Shown in pieces: positions 1 through 5,510 of a DNA stretch of 6,280 nucleotides. This stretch comes from Bacteroidales bacterium (GTDB lineage Bacteria > Bacteroidota > Bacteroidia > Bacteroidales > NBLH01): positions 1-6,280 of the forward strand of contig JALSLF010000602.1 of the NCBI GenBank assembly GCA_026988445.1, given 5' to 3'. The translations under genes and the position numbers were made by a program. Below the pieces are notes generated by a model. It was not told where the DNA came from, did not search any database, and was given only the letters and a program-made list of their open reading frames with translations. The first letter of the stretch is position 1; the number at the start of each line of letters is the position of its first letter.

Positions 1-6
1 AACACA

Positions 7-46
7 ATGGTGACTGCCACTTGCAACATAGTCAGGCAGTTACCAT
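7..46 (+). other. 12-bp stem-loop in the leader before the nosB-like gene
   Basis: The arm ATGGTGACTGCC (7-18) pairs with GGCAGTTACCAT (35-46). All 12 positions pair, one as a G-U wobble, around a 16-nt loop. No T-run follows, so it is not a textbook intrinsic terminator. It could be a 3'-end stem that stabilises or ends the transcript of the upstream gene (plausibly nosZ), or a processing site between that gene and the one at 126. The pairing is read directly; the role is inference. Confidence 0.5.
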
Positions 47-125
47 AATTAATAAGACCCGAAATAAACCTATTGCTTCAGAACATTATCACAATAAATC
101 TTTTATACCCTAAAAATTAGATGAG

Positions 126-923
126 ATGAATAAAAATATCCAAATATCACGTATTCTGAGCATTCTTGGAGCAGTGCTCATCATTGTCAGCATTTTCACA
201 CCAATATGGTGGGTAGCTCTGCAAAGTCGCCAGTACCCCAAATCAATGTATCCCGAAGGTATTCGTATTAATTTTAAATTTACCGGTGTGTACAATGGCT
301 GCGAAGGAGTTCGTGAACGCGAAGAATTGGCAATGGATGCTGAAGGTGCAGACTGCCTTGTTGAAATGAATGCAATTAACCATTTTATTGGAATGTATCA
401 TATTACTCAAGGTTTAAATAGAGACAAAAGTCGCCCCTACCCTATTTATTATGTATTTGACACCAAAAAAGATGAAAACGGAAATGAAATATTGAACCCT
501 GAAACAGGAAAGCCTATTGAAGTTGATGTAACTCCTGGCTTTTTAAAGTTTTTAGATAATCTTATGATTTACTCCCCCTATATACTTGGATTTCTCGCAA
601 TATCAGGCTTAGCATTTGGTTTTACACGAAAAAAACTAAATATCGCTTTGGCAATTATTCCCGCATTAATCCCCTTTTATTTTCTAATCATGTACATAAT
701 TGGTTTATACTGGTATGGACACAACCTGGGACTTCATGGAGGAGGAGCATTTGAAGGAATTAAACCATTTATGCCCACAGTTTTTGGTGAAGGAAAAGTA
801 GCACAATTTACTACTGAATCATATCCATATTACGGATTTTTTATTTTAATTGCAATATTAGCAATTTATGTTTTTGCAATTTTATATAAGAATAAGGGGT
901 TAAACGAAGAGAAGACATCCTAA
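126..923 (+). CDS. nosB: NosB-like polytopic membrane protein of clade II nos clusters
   Basis: Integral membrane protein of 265 aa; its biochemical role in N2O respiration is not established. Four hydrophobic segments are visible at about residues 11-32, 145-166, 172-196 and 236-254. Between the first and second lies a large, probably extracytoplasmic domain with the motif NAINHFIGMYH (82-92), which is rich in His and Met, and two cysteines, C59 and C77. A second conserved-looking stretch follows segment 3: WYGHNLGLHGGGAFEG (196-211), then FMPTVFGEGKVAQF. I recognise this pattern from membrane proteins encoded beside nosZ in clade II loci (NosB of Wolinella-type clusters), from memory only. 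The His/Met motif would suit a metal or cofactor role, but that is speculation. The start at 126 is used because the ATG at 121 hits a stop two codons later. Only 14 nt separate it from nosD, so the two are probably cotranscribed. The symbol is tentative. Confidence 0.65.
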   Translation: MNKNIQISRILSILGAVLIIVSIFTPIWWVALQSRQYPKSMYPEGIRINFKFTGVYNGCEGVREREELAMDAEGADCLVEMNAINHFIGMYHITQGLNRDKSRPYPIYYVFDTKKDENGNEILNPETGKPIEVDVTPGFLKFLDNLMIYSPYILGFLAISGLAFGFTRKKLNIALAIIPALIPFYFLIMYIIGLYWYGHNLGLHGGGAFEGIKPFMPTVFGEGKVAQFTTESYPYYGFFILIAILAIYVFAILYKNKGLNEEKTS

Positions 924-937
924 TAAACAACATAGAT

Positions 938-2215
938 ATGCACAGACTTTTTATCTATATATTCTTAATTTCTAATACACTGATGAGTGCCCAAACAAAG
1001 TTTGGCACAACAATTACTTTTGACACCTTGAATATTGACAAAAGTAAGCCAATCAGCCTGCAAACCATTATTGATAATGCAAAACCGGGGGACTATATTA
1101 AATTAGAAAAAGCATATTATACAGGTCCCGTTTATATTCGAAAAAGCGGTATAACAATAGATGGTCAAGGACACAGCATCCTTTCCGGTTTAGGAAAACG
1201 TTCCGTTATTTATATCGAAGCAGACAGTGTATGTATAAAAAAACTGGTAATTCAAGATTCAGGAGGCTCTCATGACAAAATTGACTGTGGTATAAAAATA
1301 AAGGGAAATTACAATTATATAGAAAATTGTCGTATAAAAGAGTGCCTTTTTGGTATTGATGTTTTCCAATCCGATAACAACAAAATATTCAGAAACGAAA
1401 TATCATCCTTAAGCAGAAGAGGTATGGCATTAAAAGGTGATGCCATACGCTTTTGGTATTCAAAATACAATGTAGTTGGTAATAACTATTGGCACGAAGT
1501 CCGCGATATGGTAGTTTGGTATTCGGCAGATAATCTTTTCATACAAAACAAAGGGGTAGGCAATCGTTATAGCATTCATTTTATGTATTCTCACAACAAT
1601 AGAATACAAGGCAATGAATTTTATAAAAACTCCGTTGGCGTTTTTTTAATGTACAGCGAAAAAACTATAATGGTAAATAATTTAATTCAAGGCTCGCAAG
1701 GGATTAGCGGAATGTGCCTTGGTATGAAAGAAACATCATCAAATCAAATTTTAAACAACCGATTTATTTACTCAGCTGAAGGCATCCATTTTGACGTTTC
1801 GCCATTTGTTCCTGAAAAAATGAATACAATTGAAGGTAATGAAATTGCATTTTGCAGTACAGGAATGTTCTTTCATACAAATCAAGAAGGAAATTTAATC
1901 CGTAAAAATTATTTTCATAATAACTTATCACAAGTTGTAGCGCAAGGTAAAACAGCTTCTAAAAACATTTGGGAGTACAACTACTTTGATGATTATCAGG
2001 GATTTGATAGAGATAAAGATAATATTGGTGATACACCTTACAAGTTATATACTTATGTAGAGCATCTTTGGGATTTTAATAAATATGTTAAGTTTTTTTA
2101 TGGTGCACCGATACTTGTTGTTTTAGATTTTTTAGAAAAACTGGCGCCATTCTCAGAACCTAAGTTTGTTCTAAAAGATGATAAACCTATGTATTTTTGG
2201 AAAGAACAGTATTAA
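938..2215 (+). CDS. nosD: NosD, periplasmic copper-site maturation protein
   Basis: Periplasmic right-handed beta-helix protein that works with the NosFY ABC transporter and NosL in assembling the CuZ cluster of nitrous oxide reductase. The length (425 aa) is normal for the family. A Sec signal peptide covers about residues 1-18, probably cleaved near MSAQ. From about 60 to 345 the protein is built of repeated beta-helix (PbH1/CASH-type) turns with Asn/Gly-rich repeats such as 'NNKIFRNEI' and 'NNRIQGNEF'. Hallmark NosD motifs are present: GDAIRFWYS (167-175), VRDMVVWYS (188-196), GNRYSIHFMYS (208-218), GVFLMYS (234-240), GMCLGMKETS (258-267), and DRDKDNIGDTPY (357-368) near the C-terminus. 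The tail FYGAPILVVLDFLEKLAPFS (387-406) also fits. It follows the nosB-like gene by 14 nt. No truncation or frameshift is seen, and the identification is secure. Confidence 0.96.
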   Translation: MHRLFIYIFLISNTLMSAQTKFGTTITFDTLNIDKSKPISLQTIIDNAKPGDYIKLEKAYYTGPVYIRKSGITIDGQGHSILSGLGKRSVIYIEADSVCIKKLVIQDSGGSHDKIDCGIKIKGNYNYIENCRIKECLFGIDVFQSDNNKIFRNEISSLSRRGMALKGDAIRFWYSKYNVVGNNYWHEVRDMVVWYSADNLFIQNKGVGNRYSIHFMYSHNNRIQGNEFYKNSVGVFLMYSEKTIMVNNLIQGSQGISGMCLGMKETSSNQILNNRFIYSAEGIHFDVSPFVPEKMNTIEGNEIAFCSTGMFFHTNQEGNLIRKNYFHNNLSQVVAQGKTASKNIWEYNYFDDYQGFDRDKDNIGDTPYKLYTYVEHLWDFNKYVKFFYGAPILVVLDFLEKLAPFSEPKFVLKDDKPMYFWKEQY

Positions 2216-2216
2216 A

Positions 2217-2250
2217 TTGTTGTTTAAAAAAAATTTAATTTATATATTTG
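2217..2250 (+). promoter_or_regulatory. Putative Bacteroidota-type promoter ahead of the 125-aa gene
   Basis: TTGTTG (2217-2222) supplies a -33-like TTG. TATATTTG (2243-2250) matches the -7 consensus TAnnTTTG, with 20 bp between the second TTG and the -7 box, inside the usual range. The spacer holds an A-tract and is very AT-rich. Transcription would begin around 2254-2256, practically on the ATG at 2255, giving a leaderless or nearly leaderless mRNA. Chance matches are common in AT-rich DNA, so this is a moderate call. Confidence 0.45.
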
Positions 2251-2254
2251 TACT

Positions 2255-2632
2255 ATGAAAAAAGGCATATCCATAGCACTTTTACTACTTTACATTATGG
2301 TAAATTTTATGCCTTATATTCCGTACATATATGCAGCTACTCATCATCATAAAACAGACTTAAACAAATCAGAACATACGCTTAGCACAAGTTCATGTAC
2401 GAACACAGGCGATATTTGCTATTTAAAAGCCATTACCAAACGTAGTGCTGAAAACAAAGAAACTAAAACTCCGCAAGTTATTATTGTTAATAACTTAGAG
2501 TTTACGCCACTGTGTAAGAAAATCAATTTTCATGTTTTTTTAGTTAAGGACTTTCATTTTATAGAGTACAAAGCAAATTTGGTGAATCATATAAAACGAC
2601 CAAATACTCCGCCACCAAAATTCATTTCCTAA
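2255..2632 (+). CDS. Small exported His/Cys-containing protein of unknown function
   Basis: I do not recognise this 125-aa protein as a named nos gene. Residues 1-27 look like a Sec signal peptide ending ...YIYAA, so the mature protein should be extracytoplasmic. The mature part opens with a His triplet (H30-H32). It also has H41, cysteines C48 and C55 (spaced C-x6-C), C87, and histidines H93, H101 and H112, and it ends in NTPPPKFIS (117-125). The layout (signal peptide, His cluster, paired Cys, C-terminal PP) resembles small secreted proteins found beside metal-efflux genes in Bacteroidota and the DUF2946-type proteins of other phyla. That resemblance is impressionistic, not an alignment. 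Its place between nosD and nosG suggests a role in copper handling for NosZ, which is inference. It starts 39 nt after nosD, apparently with its own promoter, and is followed by a 202-nt gap. It may therefore be a separate or internally boosted transcription unit. No second membrane segment is seen. Confidence 0.75.
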   Translation: MKKGISIALLLLYIMVNFMPYIPYIYAATHHHKTDLNKSEHTLSTSSCTNTGDICYLKAITKRSAENKETKTPQVIIVNNLEFTPLCKKINFHVFLVKDFHFIEYKANLVNHIKRPNTPPPKFIS

Positions 2633-2645
2633 GTTTTATATGATT
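2585..2645 (+). repeat. 13-bp perfect inverted repeat across the stop codon of the 125-aa gene
   Basis: AATCATATAAAAC (2585-2597) is the exact reverse complement of GTTTTATATGATT (2633-2645). The arms are separated by 35 nt that contain the last codons and the stop (2630-2632) of the small exported protein. As RNA this would form a 3'-end stem-loop. The loop is long and the stem AT-rich, so it is more likely an mRNA 3'-end or processing structure than a strong terminator. Confidence 0.4.
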
Positions 2646-2708
2646 ATGTTTTAATCACTCTATACCTGATAGAACGCTATCTAATACAGAAATTTAATGT
2701 TAATTTTA

Positions 2709-2722
2709 TTGATACAAATAAT
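2709..2722 (+). promoter_or_regulatory. Weak Fnr/Crp-like half-site before nosG
   Basis: TTGATACAAATAAT matches the Fnr consensus TTGAT-N4-ATCAA at eight of ten positions: a perfect left half and a poor right half. Crp/Fnr-family regulators control many nos genes, so the place is plausible, but an AT-rich region gives such matches by chance. It overlaps the left arm of the dyad at 2717-2741. Confidence 0.2.
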
Positions 2723-2741
2723 ATACCGACCGTATATTATT
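2717..2741. promoter_or_regulatory. 25-bp operator-like dyad upstream of nosG
   Basis: Perfect 10-bp arms AATAATATAC (2717-2726) and GTATATTATT (2732-2741) flank a 5-bp centre, CGACC. The centre of the dyad reads ATACCGACCGTAT (2723-2735). This GC island in AT-rich DNA looks like the cores of TetR/AcrR-family operators (ACCGACCG-type). It lies about 94 bp before the nosG start. The symmetry is seen directly; the regulator type is a guess. As RNA it would also fold into a 10-bp hairpin with a 5-nt loop. Confidence 0.45.
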
Positions 2742-2753
2742 GATGATAGTATT

Positions 2754-2790
2754 CCCAGCTAACCTGGGTTAATTCATTTATTTTTAATAG
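2754..2790 (+). terminator. Possible weak terminator or attenuator hairpin before nosG
   Basis: CCCAG (2754-2758) pairs with CTGGG (2764-2768) around a 5-nt loop, followed by a T-rich stretch including TTTATTTTT (2777-2785). An overlapping alternative pairing, TAACC (2760-2764) with GGTTA (2767-2771), excludes the first one. The stem is short and the T-run is displaced by about 8 nt, so this is a weak call. It could end transcripts of the 125-aa gene or regulate read-through into nosG. Confidence 0.3.
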
Positions 2791-2806
2791 GTGATAAAGG
2801 AATTGT

Positions 2807-2833
2807 ATGCCCAAAAATAACAATTCGAAATAA
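2807..2833 (+). CDS. Possible 8-codon leader ORF immediately before nosG
   Basis: ATG at 2807 opens a short frame encoding MPKNNNSK, ending in TAA at 2831-2833, one base before the nosG ATG at 2835. An AAAGGA sequence at 2796-2801 sits 5 nt upstream of this ATG. It is too far (33 nt) to serve nosG directly. This arrangement could support termination-reinitiation coupling to nosG. The frame is very short and may be fortuitous; AAAGGA is also uncommon as a working ribosome site in Bacteroidota. Confidence 0.2.
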   Translation: MPKNNNSK

Positions 2834-2834
2834 A

Positions 2835-3659
2835 ATGGAAAATCAAAAAAAGGATATTAGCCGCAGGCAATTTATAAAAGCAAGTGTTGTAGCTGTTGGC
2901 TCCGTTGCTGCCATTGGCTTAGGCGTTGAATATATAAAAAAATTTGACGACAGTGATGACTTTCAAAAAATTTTGCGCCCTCCCGGTGCAATTTTAGAAG
3001 ATGATTTTATTTATGCCTGTATAAAATGCGGTCTTTGCGTACAAATTTGTCCGGTGCAAGCAATTAAGCTGGCAGGAATTAATCAACTTCTGTCCTATGG
3101 AACACCGTATATTGATGTTAGAAACCAAGCATGCGACTTTTCCTGTGACTCATTGCAATGTGTTGAAACTTGTCCTACAGCCGCCTTAAACTTTGTCAAA
3201 TTTAAAGAAGTCGGAGAAAAAGCAGTTGAAGAGTACGATAAAACACATGATTATAGCGATCCCGGGTATAATCCTTTTAAATCGCAAATAACAGCGATGA
3301 AAGAAGCGGTTAGAATGGGAACAGCTATTGTTCATGAAAAAACTTGTTTGGCTGTAAAAGGTAAAGGTTTTAAAGGTATAGCTCGAGGCGCTGAGTTTAA
3401 AGGAATTTATCGTTCGCCCCAAAGTAAAAACAAACGCCCAGAACCGCTAAATTCGATAAAATTTGACAGGGAAATTTGTGATTTGTGTGTTACAGAATGT
3501 CCGATTGGAGAAACTGCAATTATACTGGAAAAATCAGAATCAGGAGAAAAAGTATCATTTAAGCCCAAAATTCTTGACGGATGTACCGGCTGCGGTGTTT
3601 GTGTAATGGTTTGCCCGACAGAACCTTCAAGTATAACTATTGAACCTAAAAAAGACTAA
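2835..3659 (+). CDS. nosG: NosG, Tat-exported ferredoxin-type electron carrier (NapG/MauM family)
   Basis: Periplasmic iron-sulfur protein that with membrane-bound NosH is thought to move electrons from the quinol pool toward nitrous oxide reductase, by analogy with NapGH. A twin-arginine signal, SRRQFIKA (9-16), followed by a hydrophobic stretch (17-30), supports the start at 2835. Four Cys groups are visible. Cluster 1 is C62-x2-C65-x2-C68-x3-C72-P. Cluster 2 is C100-x3-C104-x4-C109-x3-C113-P, the NapG-like second motif. Cluster 3 is C215-x2-C218-x3-C222-P, with C171 the probable fourth ligand. Cluster 4 is C250-x2-C253-x2-C256-x3-C260-P. In NapG the first Cys of cluster 3 lies about seven residues before the second. 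Here 43 residues intervene, rich in Lys and Gly. At 274 aa it is a little longer than typical NapG, as expected from that insertion. It is separated from nosH by 3 nt, so the two are surely cotranscribed. Confidence 0.9.
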   Translation: MENQKKDISRRQFIKASVVAVGSVAAIGLGVEYIKKFDDSDDFQKILRPPGAILEDDFIYACIKCGLCVQICPVQAIKLAGINQLLSYGTPYIDVRNQACDFSCDSLQCVETCPTAALNFVKFKEVGEKAVEEYDKTHDYSDPGYNPFKSQITAMKEAVRMGTAIVHEKTCLAVKGKGFKGIARGAEFKGIYRSPQSKNKRPEPLNSIKFDREICDLCVTECPIGETAIILEKSESGEKVSFKPKILDGCTGCGVCVMVCPTEPSSITIEPKKD

Positions 3660-3662
3660 GAT

Positions 3663-4604
3663 ATGTTCGATATGATAAAAAGTGGAAAGGATAAAAAGCC
3701 TCTACCACCAAAACCAATGGAAGAAATGCCTCATGTTAAATTAGGAATTGACTATAAAACATGGTGCGATTCACAACCGCATAGAAATAAATGGCGTTAC
3801 ATAAGATGGTCTGTATTAGTATTTATGAACTTATTGTTTGTATTTTCATTTTGGCTGGACTTATCGCTTTTAGAAGGTTCTTTAAGCGGTTCGCGTTTGT
3901 TTGGCTTTTACCTTATGGACCCTTTTAATTCCTTACAGGAATTATTAATTTCTGCTAAAACAGGACATATAGTTCATTTAACCACCAACTTTTTTATAGG
4001 TATAGCAACAATTGTTATTTTTTATTTTTTGCTTGGTGGAAGAACATTTTGTTCCTGGTTGTGTCCCTATCATTTTCTTGCCGAACTAACTGAAAAACTG
4101 CATGATTATTTGGTAAAAAAGAAAAAAATCAAAGAACACAAATTCAATATAGGATTGCGTTATGTGTTTTGGGCAGCTTTTCTTTTACTAGCCTTTTTTA
4201 CGGCAAACTTAGTCTTTGAAGATTTAAATCCTGTGGGAATTATTTCGCGTTCAATAATTTATGGGCCCGGACTTATTCTTGTGTGGGTGCTTGCTTTATT
4301 ACTTTTTGAAATTGTTTACAGTAAACGCTTTTGGTGTAGATACGTTTGCCCTATCGGTACAACATACACCATGATAGGTCGGCTGTCTCCCTTAACCATA
4401 CGCTTTGAATTAGATAAGTGCGGATATTGCCGTGATTGTCAAACAGTATGCTTAGTCCCTCATGAACTTTGGTTTGTACAGCGGGGCAAAGCAACTCAAA
4501 AAGTTCATTATACCGGCTCAGATTGTACCAACTGCGGATTATGCATTGATACTTGTGCAGGAGAAGCTTTGAAATATGTGGTAAAAGGTTTTGATAAATT
4601 TTAA
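3663..4604 (+). CDS. nosH: NosH, membrane quinol-oxidising iron-sulfur protein (NapH/MauN family)
   Basis: Polytopic membrane protein of 313 aa, the presumed quinol dehydrogenase partner of NosG. Four membrane segments are seen at about residues 46-66, 106-125, 165-185 and 202-219. The two family CxxxCP motifs are present as C130-SWL-C134-P after segment 2 and C225-RYV-C229-P after segment 4. The C-terminal cytoplasmic part has two [4Fe-4S] ferredoxin motifs: C253, C256, C259, C263 and C288, C291, C294, C298. In both, the residue after the last Cys is not the usual Pro (Leu264 and Ala299). An N-terminal cytosolic extension of about 44 residues contains a Lys/Pro-rich stretch (KDKKPLPPKP, 9-18). 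The chain ends 15 residues after the last cluster Cys. Its position 3 nt after nosG supports a NosGH complex. The N-terminal ATG is the only reasonable start at this spacing. Confidence 0.9.
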   Translation: MFDMIKSGKDKKPLPPKPMEEMPHVKLGIDYKTWCDSQPHRNKWRYIRWSVLVFMNLLFVFSFWLDLSLLEGSLSGSRLFGFYLMDPFNSLQELLISAKTGHIVHLTTNFFIGIATIVIFYFLLGGRTFCSWLCPYHFLAELTEKLHDYLVKKKKIKEHKFNIGLRYVFWAAFLLLAFFTANLVFEDLNPVGIISRSIIYGPGLILVWVLALLLFEIVYSKRFWCRYVCPIGTTYTMIGRLSPLTIRFELDKCGYCRDCQTVCLVPHELWFVQRGKATQKVHYTGSDCTNCGLCIDTCAGEALKYVVKGFDKF

Positions 4605-4625
4605 TTTCTTTTCAGAAATTAACTT

Positions 4626-4629
4626 AGGA
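4626..4629 (+). promoter_or_regulatory. Candidate ribosome binding site deciding the nosF start
   Basis: AGGA lies 9 nt before the ATG at 4639. This favours that start over an upstream in-frame TTG at 4591, which lies inside the end of nosH and would add a 16-residue extension that ABC ATPases of this type do not need. Confidence 0.4.
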
Positions 4630-4638
4630 ATAAAAAAT

Positions 4639-5508
4639 ATGGAACACAAAGGATTAATTATAACTCAAAACTTAACAAAAAGTTTTAAAAAACTGGAAGT
4701 AGTAAAAAATCTCTCTATCCGGTTTTCAGAAGGTGAACGTGTTGCCTTAATAGGGCAAAACGGTGCCGGAAAAACCAGTTTAATACGCTGTATTCTCGGG
4801 CATTATGTTTACAAAGGCAATGTTGAAGTTTTGGGCAAGAATCCGCGAATAGAAAGAGTAGAAATTTTAAAAGAAATAGGCTTTGTTCCGCAAATTCCTC
4901 CACCCCTAAAAATGACCCTTAGTGAACTTATGGATTTTTACGGAAAATTAAGCAATACGGAAACAAATAAATTTATCGATATCTGTGAGAACTTAGGGCT
5001 TTCGGTTAAAGAAAATGCAACAAAACCTTTTTTCAAACTTTCGGGCGGAATGAAACAAAAGCTCTTAATTGCACTTGCAATTGGCAAAAATCCGAAAATT
5101 TTACTTTTAGATGAACCATCAGCTAACCTTGACCCCAAAGCTCGTGAAATTTTATTTAATTATTTGGATAATTTTCGTCAAGATGGCTTAATGATTTTAA
5201 GCAGTCATCGTTTAAATGAAATTTCAACATTGGTTAACCGTTTGATTGAAATGGATTTGGGTAATATTGTAGTAGATAAAACAATGATACCCCTTTCGGA
5301 AAAAAAATCCATATTCAAATACAATATTTATCTATCGGAATCAAACGAAGAATTAGAAAATGTACTTCGTACATGGAAATTTAAGCAAAATTCTAATACT
5401 TTACATTGGGAAGCAACAATCGCCAATAAAGACGTGGTGAAATTGTCTAATATTTTAAACCGTTTTACGGATTTTATAAAAAGTATTGAAACAACTAAAA
5501 TTGATTAA
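4639..5508 (+). CDS. nosF: NosF, ABC transporter ATPase for CuZ-site maturation
   Basis: Cytoplasmic ATPase of the NosDFY complex, which couples ATP hydrolysis to conformational change in NosD through the membrane subunit NosY during CuZ assembly. The protein is 289 aa from the ATG at 4639. All ABC motifs are intact: Walker A GQNGAGKTS (39-47), Q-loop Q85 in GFVPQ, signature LSGGMKQK (134-141), Walker B ILLLDEP (154-160), D-loop SANLDP (161-166) and switch His190 in SSHR. The C-terminal part (about 215-289) lies beyond the nucleotide-binding core and is of the length seen in NosF-type ATPases. Its flanks, nosH (34 nt upstream) and nosL (2 nt downstream), with nosY next, distinguish it from generic ABC ATPases such as CcmA or NatA. 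Without the context the sequence alone would only say ABC-2-type transporter ATPase. Confidence 0.93.
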   Translation: MEHKGLIITQNLTKSFKKLEVVKNLSIRFSEGERVALIGQNGAGKTSLIRCILGHYVYKGNVEVLGKNPRIERVEILKEIGFVPQIPPPLKMTLSELMDFYGKLSNTETNKFIDICENLGLSVKENATKPFFKLSGGMKQKLLIALAIGKNPKILLLDEPSANLDPKAREILFNYLDNFRQDGLMILSSHRLNEISTLVNRLIEMDLGNIVVDKTMIPLSEKKSIFKYNIYLSESNEELENVLRTWKFKQNSNTLHWEATIANKDVVKLSNILNRFTDFIKSIETTKID

Positions 5509-5510
5509 AA

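Noticed and set aside
3..113. Annotating the open frame ending at 111-113 as the C-terminus of nosZ or a cytochrome
   Set aside because: It lacks the NosZ C-terminal CuA motif and any CxxCH, contains a strong stem-loop, and is only 36 codons. Frame 1 also reads to a stop at 46-48, so there is no reason to prefer either.
110..295. Minus-strand open frame opposite the nosB-like gene
   Set aside because: It lies wholly opposite a well-supported gene, has no recognisable domain, and is a shadow frame.
2668..2681. GATAG-AACG-CTATC small hairpin in the gap before nosG
   Set aside because: Five base pairs with no T-run or conserved context; expected by chance in this length of sequence.
3186..3422. 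Minus-strand open frame opposite nosG
   Set aside because: Antisense to conserved NosG coding sequence; Ser/Phe-rich composition typical of reverse reading of Lys/Glu codons.
4591..4638. A longer nosF beginning at TTG 4591, overlapping the end of nosH
   Set aside because: The extension is 16 residues with no conserved content and uses a rare start inside nosH. ATG 4639 has AGGA 9 nt upstream and gives a normal ABC ATPase N-terminus.
4715..5138. Two minus-strand open frames opposite nosF
   Set aside because: Both are opposite the ABC ATPase core motifs and show no protein-like features.
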